Notes under the pieces: model-generated
Seen by the model: the letters and a program-made list of their open reading frames with translations, nothing else
Databases searched by the model: none
Told to the model about the DNA's origin: nothing
Position numbers and translations under genes: made by a program
Source of the DNA: Porticoccaceae bacterium
Lineage (GTDB): Bacteria > Pseudomonadota > Gammaproteobacteria > Pseudomonadales > Porticoccaceae
Direction of reading: 5' to 3'
DNA length: 64,000 nucleotides
Assembly (NCBI GenBank): GCA_902562425.1
Contig: CACETF010000004.1
Coordinates: 1-64,000 of the forward strand
Part shown: piece after piece, positions 45,957 to 54,371 of the stretch
Position numbering within the stretch: position 1 is the stretch's first letter
How the letters are laid out: each line of letters starts with the position of its first letter

Positions 45957-48202
45957 AGAAATCGGCAAGATCTAAAATTGGTGGCGGAGCAAAAAAAATT
46001 TTATACACGCTTCAAACGGCGAACCGAATTGGTCTTATAAATTCTGCGAAGGCACTGACATCAAAAAATACCTGTAAGGCTTGTGGGCTAGGCATGGGCG
46101 GTCAAAGAGGTGGGATGACCAATGAGCAGGGTGATTTCCCAGCCATCTGCAATAAGAGTGTTCAAGCTCAATCTACCGATGCACAAAGACCAATCCCAGT
46201 GGAAATCTTTGGACATTCCCTTAGAGAAATCAATGAACTTTCGGCACATCAACTTGAACATCTTGGACGGTTAAATACGCCTCTCTTTAAAGCTAAAGAC
46301 TCCAAAAAATTTAACCCGGTTGATTGGCCTTGGGCCATTAAAACTGCATCATACCATTTCGCGAAAACACTTCCTGAGAGGACTTTCTTTTATTCCTCCG
46401 GTCGTTCGTCAAATGAGGCCGGTTTCGTACTTCAGCTGTTAGCAAGAATATATGGGACAAATAATGTCAATAATTGCTCCTATTACTGCCACCAGGCTAC
46501 CGGTGTTGGCCTCGCAGGAACAATAGGTGTGGGAACAGCAACCATAGAGCTTTCTGACCTAGACGGATGCGACTGTATTTTTGTTATCGGCGCAAATCCT
46601 GCCTCAAACCACCCTCGATTTATACATAAACTGCAAGCATGCCGAGCACGGGGTGGACGTGTGATAATCATCAATCCTGCAAAAGAACCAGGTCTAGTGC
46701 GTTTTGCCATACCGAAAAGACCTAAGTCTCTTATTATGGGTGGGGATGAAATTGCGTCACATTATGTCCAGCCCCGTATTGGCAGCGATATTGCCGTGTT
46801 GAAAGGTATCGCCAAGACTATCATCGAATGTGAAAGAGTAGCTGAGGAATTTATTGATAGTCATACAGAGGGCTATGCAGAATTTTTAAGTGATATCAGA
46901 AGCACACGGTGGTCGGATATTGAAAAAATAACAGGTTTGTCAAAAGATGTTTTTAAAACCATTGGAACAGTTTACAGCAACTCTGAAAATACAGTTTTTG
47001 CTTGGGGAATGGGCGTTACTCATCATAAGCATGGAGTAGAAAATATCGAATATATCTCCAACATAGCCCTTTTAAGAGGCATGATCGCAAAGCGTTTTTC
47101 TGGTCTTCTCCCGCTTCGCGGGCACAGTAATGTTCAGGGCATAGGAACGATTGGTGTCAAGCCAGTTTTAGCAGAGAGCATAATCCAAAAGATACAGAAC
47201 CACCTTAAAATTGATCTACCGTCATTACGGGACTCTCCCGGCCTAGACACCCTTGCGTGCATTGAGGCTGCCCATCGAGGTGATATTGATGCCGCCCTTA
47301 TAATGGGTGGTAATTTGTTTCAAGCCACCCCCAATGAATCTTGGGCACGAGAAGCGTTTGACAAGATACCAATGAAAATTTTTTTAACAACAACCTTGAA
47401 TAGGGGTCACATCTCAGGACTAGACAATAGCGAGGCAATCATTCTTCCTGTGGCAGCAAGGGATGAAGAACGACAGGCGACAACCCAGGAGTCAATGTTT
47501 AATTATGTGCGAATGAGTGATGGCGGAATACATCGATTAGACAATGTCAGATCAGAGGTAGATATTTTAGTAAACTTTGCGGATCTTCTATTGAATCAAA
47601 AAACTGCGGGTGGCAAAACTGAAAAAAAATTTGATTTCAAAGTTTTTAAAAAACATAAAAATATTCGAGAAACGATTGCCGCCTGCGTGCCAGGTATGGA
47701 AAAACTTAAAAGCATTGATGTCGCTAAAGAAGAATTTCACATTAGCCGCCGACTCATGCACAGTCCTACTTTTTTTACGCTGAGTGGAAAAGCTCGTTTC
47801 GTAACAAGTCCCATGTCGTCAACACATAACGATGAGGCTTTTCCTTACCGACTGATGAGTGTCAGAAGCGAGGGGCAGTTTAATTCGATAATCTATGAAG
47901 AGCATGATAGTTACCGCGGCATTGATCAAAGATGGTCCGTGATGATGAATACGCGTCAAATTAGGCGGCTAGGGATCCAAGAGGGACACTTGGTGGATAT
48001 TGTCTCGGCATTCGGAAAGATGGATGGTGTCAAAGTGTGCTCGTTCGATTTGCCTGACGGCGACTTAATGGCATATTATCCGGAGGCAAACAGACTGACC
48101 GGTCCCGATAAAGACCCACGAAGCAAAACACCCGCATTCAAGTCTGTCCCTGTCGATATACTGGTAGATCTAAATCGGTTAACCTACCGAAACGAACCAT
48201 GA
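45953..48202 (+). CDS. FdhF/YdeP-family molybdopterin oxidoreductase
   Basis: A 749-residue molybdopterin-containing oxidoreductase, closest to the FdhF/YdeP branch of formate-dehydrogenase-alpha-like proteins. Cys41, Cys44 and Cys66 (CKACG ... CNKS) are the only Cys near the N-terminus, so a full 4Fe-4S site (four Cys) is not evident, as in YdeP. Mo-cofactor segments include YSSGRSSNEAGFVLQLLARIYG and FVIGANPASNHPR, and the C-terminal domain begins about 620 (ALMSVRS-like; PYRLMSVRSEGQFNSIIY). There is no selenocysteine TGA inside. The substrate is unknown; these proteins may act on acids or formate. It begins the Moco operon and overlaps moaC by four bases, suggesting it is a client of that operon. 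Confidence 0.88.
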   Translation: MKKSARSKIGGGAKKILYTLQTANRIGLINSAKALTSKNTCKACGLGMGGQRGGMTNEQGDFPAICNKSVQAQSTDAQRPIPVEIFGHSLREINELSAHQLEHLGRLNTPLFKAKDSKKFNPVDWPWAIKTASYHFAKTLPERTFFYSSGRSSNEAGFVLQLLARIYGTNNVNNCSYYCHQATGVGLAGTIGVGTATIELSDLDGCDCIFVIGANPASNHPRFIHKLQACRARGGRVIIINPAKEPGLVRFAIPKRPKSLIMGGDEIASHYVQPRIGSDIAVLKGIAKTIIECERVAEEFIDSHTEGYAEFLSDIRSTRWSDIEKITGLSKDVFKTIGTVYSNSENTVFAWGMGVTHHKHGVENIEYISNIALLRGMIAKRFSGLLPLRGHSNVQGIGTIGVKPVLAESIIQKIQNHLKIDLPSLRDSPGLDTLACIEAAHRGDIDAALIMGGNLFQATPNESWAREAFDKIPMKIFLTTTLNRGHISGLDNSEAIILPVAARDEERQATTQESMFNYVRMSDGGIHRLDNVRSEVDILVNFADLLLNQKTAGGKTEKKFDFKVFKKHKNIRETIAACVPGMEKLKSIDVAKEEFHISRRLMHSPTFFTLSGKARFVTSPMSSTHNDEAFPYRLMSVRSEGQFNSIIYEEHDSYRGIDQRWSVMMNTRQIRRLGIQEGHLVDIVSAFGKMDGVKVCSFDLPDGDLMAYYPEANRLTGPDKDPRSKTPAFKSVPVDILVDLNRLTYRNEP

Positions 48203-48705
48203 TAAATAGCGTCAATGTAATGCGAGAATTAACCCACATAAACAATAAAGGCGAGGCTGAGATGGTTGATGTATCCGACAAACTTCAATCCTCTAGGACT
48301 GCCACAGCAACATCTGTAATAATTCTTACCCCTAATATTATCAGAGCAATAAATGAATCAAATATTAAAAAAGGTGACGTAATCAGCGTCGCGCGAATCG
48401 CTGGAATTCAAGCGGCAAAAAAGTGTAGCGAGCTAATACCGCTCTGCCACCAAATTCCAATTTCTAAAGTTTCGATCACGTTTGATATTCATCGAGACAG
48501 AATACAAATAACGGCACTCTGCAAAACAATCGCTCAAACCGGTGTTGAAATGGAAGCCCTTACAGCTGCATCAATTGCAGCTCTCACTATTTACGATATG
48601 TGTAAATCAATTGATAGGGGAATCGAAGTCTCTTGTACTAAATTGGTGAAGAAAACGGGTGGAACAAAAAAGAACTCTGAGATTGCCGGCGATGTGCGAG
48701 GTTAA
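48199..48705 (+). CDS. moaC: Cyclic pyranopterin monophosphate synthase
   Basis: Forms cyclic pyranopterin monophosphate from the MoaA product in molybdenum-cofactor synthesis; 168 residues. The conserved segment KKCSELIPLCHQIPISKVSI (about 74-93) and TGVEMEALTAASIAALTIYDMCKS (about 114-137) hold the catalytic residues. The ATG overlaps the end of the molybdoenzyme gene (ATGA). MoaA, the partner enzyme, is at the far end of the same operon (52515-53510). Confidence 0.95.
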   Translation: MINSVNVMRELTHINNKGEAEMVDVSDKLQSSRTATATSVIILTPNIIRAINESNIKKGDVISVARIAGIQAAKKCSELIPLCHQIPISKVSITFDIHRDRIQITALCKTIAQTGVEMEALTAASIAALTIYDMCKSIDRGIEVSCTKLVKKTGGTKKNSEIAGDVRG

Positions 48706-48937
48706 ATTAAAATTTTTCGGGTACCTTTCAGATCTTTCAGAAGAGGTTCCGACAGTTTTAAGCGCTACTACTCCAACTCAGATTCGGAGCAAGTTGGCCA
48801 TAAAATTCCCAAAGCTTGCGTCTGAGCTGCACTCTCCATCCTTGCTCCTTGCGGTTAATAAGATAATAGTCAATTGGGATGAGCCTCTTGAAGATGGAGA
48901 CGAGGTTGCTTTTTTACCTCCAGTAACAGGAGGATGA
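48692..48937 (+). CDS. moaD: Molybdopterin synthase sulfur carrier subunit
   Basis: An 81-residue ubiquitin-fold protein that carries the thiocarboxylate sulfur. It ends in the obligatory Gly-Gly (PPVTGG), which MoeB adenylates. FGYLSDLSEEVPT and EDGDEVAFLPPVTGG are conserved. I chose the ATG at 48692; a longer frame from 48659 would add 11 residues that fit no MoaD. It overlaps moaC by 14 bases. Confidence 0.93.
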   Translation: MCEVKLKFFGYLSDLSEEVPTVLSATTPTQIRSKLAIKFPKLASELHSPSLLLAVNKIIVNWDEPLEDGDEVAFLPPVTGG

Positions 48938-48941
48938 TCTT

Positions 48942-49406
48942 ATGAAGAAAATTATCATACAATCTCAAGATTTCAGTTTAAGCGAAGAATATGGATTGCT
49001 GCGACAGAACAGCAAGGGTATAGGCGCCGTGGTCACATTTATTGGGCTAGTGCGAGACTTCGAGGGCGATTCGGAACTAACACACCTGACCATCCAACAC
49101 TACCCAGAAATGACAGAAAGACTTATCAAACAAACCGTTGAAGAGTCCTTTGAACGCTGGACTCTAAACTGTGTGTCTGTAATCCACCGGGTCGGCAAAT
49201 TAACGCCATCCGACCAAATCTTGTTCGTCGGAGTGTCTGGCCGTCACCGAGCAGACGCATTTTGCGCAAATCAATTCATCATGGACTATCTAAAGACAAA
49301 AGCTACTCTCTGGAAGAAAGTCCACTACACACATAGATCAGAATGGGCAAAGGAAAAAATATCCGACACTGTGGCTGCCGAGCGTTGGCGATTTAGTAAT
49401 GAATGA
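48942..49406 (+). CDS. moaE: Molybdopterin synthase catalytic subunit
   Basis: A 154-residue protein that with MoaD converts cyclic pyranopterin to molybdopterin. The active segment FIGLVRDFEGDSELTHL (about 34-50), IHRVGKL (about 81-87) and LKTKATLWKKVHYTHRSEW (about 112-130) with the reactive lysines are conserved. An AGGAGG site from the end of moaD sits eight bases before the ATG, a small translational link. It ends in the next gene (8-base overlap). Confidence 0.94.
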   Translation: MKKIIIQSQDFSLSEEYGLLRQNSKGIGAVVTFIGLVRDFEGDSELTHLTIQHYPEMTERLIKQTVEESFERWTLNCVSVIHRVGKLTPSDQILFVGVSGRHRADAFCANQFIMDYLKTKATLWKKVHYTHRSEWAKEKISDTVAAERWRFSNE

Positions 49407-49998
49407 AATTTGCGGTGTGATATTGGCTGCAGGGAAATCCAGTCGGATGGGAGCTGCAGATAAGGCCGAAAAATTATTAGAAGGCATTGCACTAATTGAC
49501 CATGTAATTCGGAGAATGAAGCCGCAGGTAGATAGACTGGTCATAAACACAATTCCTGACAGACACCAGAAAAGAGGGCTACCCATCATATATGACATGG
49601 GCCAAAGCTACATGGGTCCTCTTCACGGTATTCATAGCGCACTTACTAGCTATCACATGAAAAAACTAAAATTTCTCGCCGTGGCACCATGTGACGCCCC
49701 GCTTTTACCCTCTAACTTATTTGAGAAGTTGTATGTGAAGTTGATTGCGACAGATTCTGATGTCTCTTGTATCAGGTATAATAAGATTACCCAACCAACG
49801 TTTTCGCTCTGGCGTAAAGAGAAGGCAGCACAAACGATCTATCGATCCATCTGTAAGAGTGAACATGCTAGTATTAAAGGCGTATTTAACAATTTGAAGG
49901 TTTCTTACCTTGATTGGCCCAAATGTCTGCAAAATCCTTTCTATAACGTTAATACACCAGCAGATCTTAAAAACTTGCGTATGATTCAATGTCACTAA
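49399..49998 (+). CDS. mobA: Molybdenum cofactor guanylyltransferase
   Basis: A 199-residue nucleotidyltransferase that attaches GMP to Moco to form MGD, the form used by the DMSO-reductase family, to which the FdhF/YdeP-like enzyme belongs. The N-terminal GTP loop reads GVILAAGKSSRMGAADK (6-22), and the GPLHGIHSAL motif and VAPCDAPLLPSNLF (about 95-108) are intact. It overlaps moaE by eight bases and moeB by ten. Confidence 0.9.
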   Translation: MNEICGVILAAGKSSRMGAADKAEKLLEGIALIDHVIRRMKPQVDRLVINTIPDRHQKRGLPIIYDMGQSYMGPLHGIHSALTSYHMKKLKFLAVAPCDAPLLPSNLFEKLYVKLIATDSDVSCIRYNKITQPTFSLWRKEKAAQTIYRSICKSEHASIKGVFNNLKVSYLDWPKCLQNPFYNVNTPADLKNLRMIQCH

Positions 49999-50801
49999 CG
50001 GCAAAACAACTTCAACGCCATAACCGTCACCTGACGATTGACTCCATTGGAAAAGAAGGTCAGAAAATCTTTGGCGATGCAACGATCCTTATTGCCGGAC
50101 TAGGTGGACTTGGCTGCCCGGCAGCTAGTTATCTATGTGGAGCAGGCATTGGATCTATTATTCTCTGTGATTCGGACAGAGTTGAAATATCTAATTTACC
50201 GCGCCAAACACTTTTTACAGAGGAAGACTGTGGTGAGTCTAAGGTAGTAGTTGCCAAACGAGTTCTCAATCTAATGAATACTGACACCAAAATCACAATT
50301 TTTAATAAAGAACTTGATGACAAACTCCTTGATAATTTCTATACAGTAATACTTGACTGTACTGATAACATTCGTGCTCGTCTCAAACTTAACTCTCATT
50401 GTTATGAGAAAAAAATACCGCTCGTTTCGGCCTCTGCAACCGCATGGGAAGGTCAACTCATTGGATTTGACTATAGACACAAACGGAAGCTTTGTATGAG
50501 TTGTTTAACTAATCAGGAGCACTACCACGTCAGTAATTCCTGCACCCAGAAAGGCATCGTAAATTCTGTTGTAGGTACGATGGGAACTCTTCAAGCAACG
50601 ACAGTTTTGCGCCTTTTGCTGGGCCATTTCGACCAGCATGGTGAAATGATTCGGTATGACGGGAAGACTGGTCGCTTTATTACGCTCACCAAAAAGCCAG
50701 ATCCAACTTGCTTTGTCTGCTCTGAGCCAACTAACCAATCGAAAGAAACTTTTATTAATAACAGTAATGTGAGAAATATAGAAAATGACGCCTTCCTCTG
50801 A
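49989..50801 (+). CDS. moeB: Molybdopterin-synthase adenylyltransferase
   Basis: A ThiF-fold E1-like enzyme (270 residues) that adenylates the C-terminal Gly of MoaD. The nucleotide loop is LIAGLGGLGCPAASYL (34-49), the Mg/ATP segment CDSDRVEISNLPRQ (60-73). Zinc Cys are in CMSC (169-172) and CFVC near the end. The conserved region VVGTMGTLQA is present. No C-terminal rhodanese is fused, unlike eukaryotic MOCS3. It overlaps mobA by ten bases and moaB by 17. Confidence 0.93.
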   Translation: MSLTAKQLQRHNRHLTIDSIGKEGQKIFGDATILIAGLGGLGCPAASYLCGAGIGSIILCDSDRVEISNLPRQTLFTEEDCGESKVVVAKRVLNLMNTDTKITIFNKELDDKLLDNFYTVILDCTDNIRARLKLNSHCYEKKIPLVSASATAWEGQLIGFDYRHKRKLCMSCLTNQEHYHVSNSCTQKGIVNSVVGTMGTLQATTVLRLLLGHFDQHGEMIRYDGKTGRFITLTKKPDPTCFVCSEPTNQSKETFINNSNVRNIENDAFL

Positions 50802-51306
50802 TCCAAAAAATTATCCAGTATGTATCGCGGTTCTCACCATATCAGACACTCGAGACCAAGACACAGATAGTAGCGGTGCATTCCTAGCAAACGCCCTTTC
50901 TCACGAGGGTCATCTTTTACATGAGCTACGAATTGTTCGCGATAATATCTATCAAATCAGAGCAGTCTTGTCGGACTGGATTGCCAACCCAAATATTCAA
51001 GCTATTATTACTAACGGCGGAACGGGATTCTCCTCCAGAGACAGCACTCCAGAGGCAGTATCTCCTCTTTTTGACAAAAATATGGAGGGTTTTGGAGAGT
51101 TATTTCGTCAACTTTCGTATAAGGAAATTGGAAGCTCTTCACTTCAGTCTCGGAGCGTCGCGGGTGTGGCGAACAACACGCTTATCTTTTCTTTACCTGG
51201 ATCTACTGCAGCCTGTGCCACCGGATGGAATAAAATCATTTCAGAGCAATTAAATAATACATTTCAACCCTGCAATTTTATAGCTCACCTCCGCGATAGA
51301 GGCTGA
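50785..51306 (+). CDS. moaB: Molybdopterin adenylyltransferase-like protein MoaB
   Basis: A MogA/MoaB-fold protein of 173 residues; MoaB/MogA adenylate molybdopterin before molybdenum insertion. Conserved segments are VLTISDTRDQDTDSSG (16-31), ITNGGTGFSSRDSTPEAV (about 75-92), and FSLPGSTAACATGW. Its length and N-terminus suit MoaB rather than MogA; no separate mogA is in the operon, so it probably does that job. It sits two bases before moeA. Confidence 0.93.
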   Translation: MTPSSDPKNYPVCIAVLTISDTRDQDTDSSGAFLANALSHEGHLLHELRIVRDNIYQIRAVLSDWIANPNIQAIITNGGTGFSSRDSTPEAVSPLFDKNMEGFGELFRQLSYKEIGSSSLQSRSVAGVANNTLIFSLPGSTAACATGWNKIISEQLNNTFQPCNFIAHLRDRG

Positions 51307-51308
51307 TT

Positions 51309-52505
51309 ATGCTTACCGTAACGGAAGCTATGAATGAGATCAGGAAACTTGCTACGGTAGTAGCGGAGACAGAGGATATTACTGCATCAGAAAGTTTGGA
51401 TCGCATCTTATCCTGCGACATAATCTCTCCTGTAAATGTGCCACCAAACAGTAATAGCGCTATGGATGGCTATGCTTTTTGTCACGAAGAAGCAGTTAAT
51501 AAGCAATTTTGCCTCCCGATTTCTCAACGTATTACTCCGGGAATGTGCCCAAAGCCACTCCTAAAAAACAGTGTCGCTAGGATATTCACGGGAGGTGAAA
51601 TACCCCCGAATGCCGACACTGTGGTGGCGCAAGAACATTGTGTGAGGACGAACAATGAAGTCGCCATCTGTGAGAATACCTTAAAAGGTTCTAATATCCG
51701 CCCCCTGGGACAGGATGTTAAACTCGGATGTCGGGTTTTAGTCAAAGGTAAATTAGTGCGCCCTCAAGAGATAGGCTTGCTTGCATCCATGGGAATCACC
51801 AAGGTACGCGTATTCAGGCCTCTAAAAGTCGCAATAATCTCCACCGGAGACGAATTAGCAGAGACTAACGCTGTTCTGAAAAAAGGTTCGCTTTATGATT
51901 CTAATCTTCCGATGCTAAAGGCCTTATTGAAAGATATAAATGCTGTTCCTTACGATCTTGGTAACATCAAGGATAAAAAAGGATTAATTAAAAATGCTCT
52001 ACTACAAGGAGTGAGGGAATGTGACGTAATTATTACCACCGGTGGTATGTCGGTCGGAGAAGAGGATCACCTCAAGGAGGTGATCCGTAGTCTTGGCACA
52101 ATCAACTTTTGGAAAGTCCTAATTAAACCGGGAAAACCGATAGCTTTCGGAAACATACAGGGGACTCCTGTAGTTGGCCTCCCTGGAAATCCGGGGTCAG
52201 TTTTTGTTACTTTTCACGTATTAGTCAAGCCATTCTTGTTGAAAAGTCAGGGACGAAACGCTACACAACCTTTAGTGCTGAGGGCTCGTGCAAACTTTTC
52301 AAGGGCAGGTGAAAAACGCGAGGTGTACCATCGTGCTTCGACTGATATAAGTAATAATACTGTCTCCTTACTAACTAATCAGAGTAGCGGTGTATTATCA
52401 ACTGCTTGCCGTGGTAATGTATTTGTCCGACAGCGAATCGGAGAAACTATAAATAATGAGGATCTGGTAGATGTGCTACCCTATCAATGGGAAACATCCG
52501 ATTAG
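51309..52505 (+). CDS. moeA: Molybdopterin molybdenumtransferase
   Basis: Inserts molybdate into adenylated molybdopterin; 398 residues, normal length. N-terminal conserved segment VPPNSNSAMDGYAFCHEE (39-56), RIFTGGEIPPNADTVVAQE (92-110), the nucleotide fold IISTGDEL (175-182) and TTGGMSVGEEDHLKEVI (from about 241), then VVGLPGNPGSVFVTFHVLVKP. All are MoeA hallmarks. It lies between moaB and moaA in the same run. Confidence 0.96.
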   Translation: MLTVTEAMNEIRKLATVVAETEDITASESLDRILSCDIISPVNVPPNSNSAMDGYAFCHEEAVNKQFCLPISQRITPGMCPKPLLKNSVARIFTGGEIPPNADTVVAQEHCVRTNNEVAICENTLKGSNIRPLGQDVKLGCRVLVKGKLVRPQEIGLLASMGITKVRVFRPLKVAIISTGDELAETNAVLKKGSLYDSNLPMLKALLKDINAVPYDLGNIKDKKGLIKNALLQGVRECDVIITTGGMSVGEEDHLKEVIRSLGTINFWKVLIKPGKPIAFGNIQGTPVVGLPGNPGSVFVTFHVLVKPFLLKSQGRNATQPLVLRARANFSRAGEKREVYHRASTDISNNTVSLLTNQSSGVLSTACRGNVFVRQRIGETINNEDLVDVLPYQWETSD

Positions 52506-52514
52506 GAGAATTAA

Positions 52515-53510
52515 ATGTCCTCAACGGCAAATCTCATCGATGATTATGGGCGAAAAGTAGAGTACTTAAGGCTCTCGGTAACTGATCGGTGCAACTTTCG
52601 TTGCATTTATTGCATGTCCGAAAATATGACTTTTTTAAGCCGCAAAGAAAACTTGTCGGCAGAAGAGCTTTATGACATTTCGAAAGTATTCGTTGGCCTT
52701 GGTATAACGAAAATACGCTTGACGGGTGGGGAGCCATTGGTCCGACCAGGGATCCTAGACTTAATCAGCTCCCTATCCAAGCTACAGGGACTTAAGGAAT
52801 TAACTCTCACAACAAACGGTGCCCTTCTAAAGAAATTTGCGAAACCTCTCAAGGATGCGGGAATTTCCCGAATAAATATTAGCCTAGACACATTACAAAG
52901 GCCTAGATTCCGAGAACTCTCAAGAACAGGTGAGCTTGATCAAGTACTTGATGGCATTGAGGCTGTACAGCGGGCAAATTTCAAAAATACGAAAATAAAC
53001 GCAGTAATTCTTGCTGGCTATAATGATGATGAAATATGCGATCTAGCAGACTTTGCTATCCGAAGGGACCTCAATATCTCGTATATCGAAGAGATGCCGC
53101 TCGGATCAATCACATCGCATAAGAGAAATCACACAGAATTATCGAGTAAAGTGATCCGCAAAAAATTAGAGACAAGATACAAACTTAGTGATACCAATTA
53201 TCAGACAGGTGGACCTTCTCGGTACGTATCGCTGAAAAATAGTAAGACAAAAATTGGTTTTATCTCTCCGATATCTGAAAATTTCTGTAGTGGTTGTAAT
53301 CGGGTAAGACTCACCTCAGATGGACAATTACTCTCCTGCTTAGGAAATACCGCTAGCACCGATCTTAAAACTATTATCCGTCAATACCCCAGAGACCCAG
53401 ATGTATTGACCCGAGTATTGAGGATGGCAGTCAAAAATAAACCGGAAAAGCACCACTTTAATCTAAACCGGACAGATATTTTACGGTTCATGAATGCCAC
53501 TGGCGGATGA
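52515..53510 (+). CDS. moaA: GTP 3',8-cyclase MoaA
   Basis: A radical-SAM enzyme that starts Moco synthesis from GTP; 331 residues. The radical-SAM cluster is DRCNFRCIYCM (Cys26, Cys30, Cys33), followed by TKIRLTGGEPLVRPG. The second cluster lies in ENFCSGCNRVRLTSDGQLLSCL. The C-terminus ends in Gly-Gly (NATGG), needed for activity in known MoaA. Its TGA overlaps the ATG of the permease gene (ATGA). Confidence 0.96.
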   Translation: MSSTANLIDDYGRKVEYLRLSVTDRCNFRCIYCMSENMTFLSRKENLSAEELYDISKVFVGLGITKIRLTGGEPLVRPGILDLISSLSKLQGLKELTLTTNGALLKKFAKPLKDAGISRINISLDTLQRPRFRELSRTGELDQVLDGIEAVQRANFKNTKINAVILAGYNDDEICDLADFAIRRDLNISYIEEMPLGSITSHKRNHTELSSKVIRKKLETRYKLSDTNYQTGGPSRYVSLKNSKTKIGFISPISENFCSGCNRVRLTSDGQLLSCLGNTASTDLKTIIRQYPRDPDVLTRVLRMAVKNKPEKHHFNLNRTDILRFMNATGG

Positions 53511-54274
53511 TTTCAGACACTTTCCAGTTGACCAACGAAATCCAATATTTATGGCTACTCCTCGTTTTTATAACTCTCATGGCAACTCTATATTCGTCAG
53601 TTGGCCATGGTGGTGCGTCTGGATACCTCGCAGTAATGGCGATCTGGGGGTTATCACCCCTTGAAATGCGCCCTGCCGCATTAACAATGAATATAGCGGT
53701 CACGTGCTGGCTATTATATCGTGCTAAAGCCATTCGAATGGTTCGAAATCCATTATTTTGGCCGATAGCAATTACCTCAACACCGTTTGCACTAATCGGG
53801 GGCTTCGTTGAGATTTATTCATCATTACATAATAGTATACTTGCACTTGTACTTATCTTTTCCGCTTGGAAATTATTATCGAAGGGCAACGTTCCCACTA
53901 CCCAAAGGATCCCTAGTAGAAATGCCCTCATGTTTCTTGGCGCTATTCTCGGTTTTTTAGCGGGTCTCACGGGGATTGGTGGGGGAATTTTCTTGAGTCC
54001 ATTACTTATTCTTTTCCGCTGGTGCACAATTCGTGAAAGTACGTCTTTAGTAGCGGGCGTAATCCTCCTCAACTCAGTCGCCGGATTGACAGGATATTAC
54101 CTTGGAGATGGGCAATGGCCTTCCGGAAGTGGTTGGCTTATCTTAGCTGCCATTGTTGGGAGCTTTTTGGGCGGCGAATTAACCTACTCCAGAGCCTCTT
54201 CAAAATTGCTAAACAGAATCCTCGCACTCGTCTTAGTGATTGCCTCTATAAAACTTTTAAGGGAGGCACTTTGA
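53507..54274 (+). CDS. TauE/SafE-family (TSUP) permease at the end of the Moco operon
   Basis: A 255-residue membrane protein with about seven or eight hydrophobic segments. Two family repeats show the TSUP pattern: YSSVGHGGASGYLAVM near the start (29-44) and FLAGLTGIGGGIFLSPLLIL (about 150-169). Members move sulfite, sulfoacetate or related anions. Its four-base overlap with moaA ties it to the Moco operon. Here it could handle sulfite, thiosulfate or another oxyanion such as molybdate. No ModABC molybdate transporter is present in the window, which makes the second option worth testing. Confidence 0.85.
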   Translation: MISDTFQLTNEIQYLWLLLVFITLMATLYSSVGHGGASGYLAVMAIWGLSPLEMRPAALTMNIAVTCWLLYRAKAIRMVRNPLFWPIAITSTPFALIGGFVEIYSSLHNSILALVLIFSAWKLLSKGNVPTTQRIPSRNALMFLGAILGFLAGLTGIGGGIFLSPLLILFRWCTIRESTSLVAGVILLNSVAGLTGYYLGDGQWPSGSGWLILAAIVGSFLGGELTYSRASSKLLNRILALVLVIASIKLLREAL

Positions 54275-54371
54275 GAAAACCTGTGTATATACAAGCCCTA
54301 AAATAACAAATTGCCGTGCACTTTTATTGGTCAGAAACAAACTTACAGACACATGGTGTCTTGAATATTTG

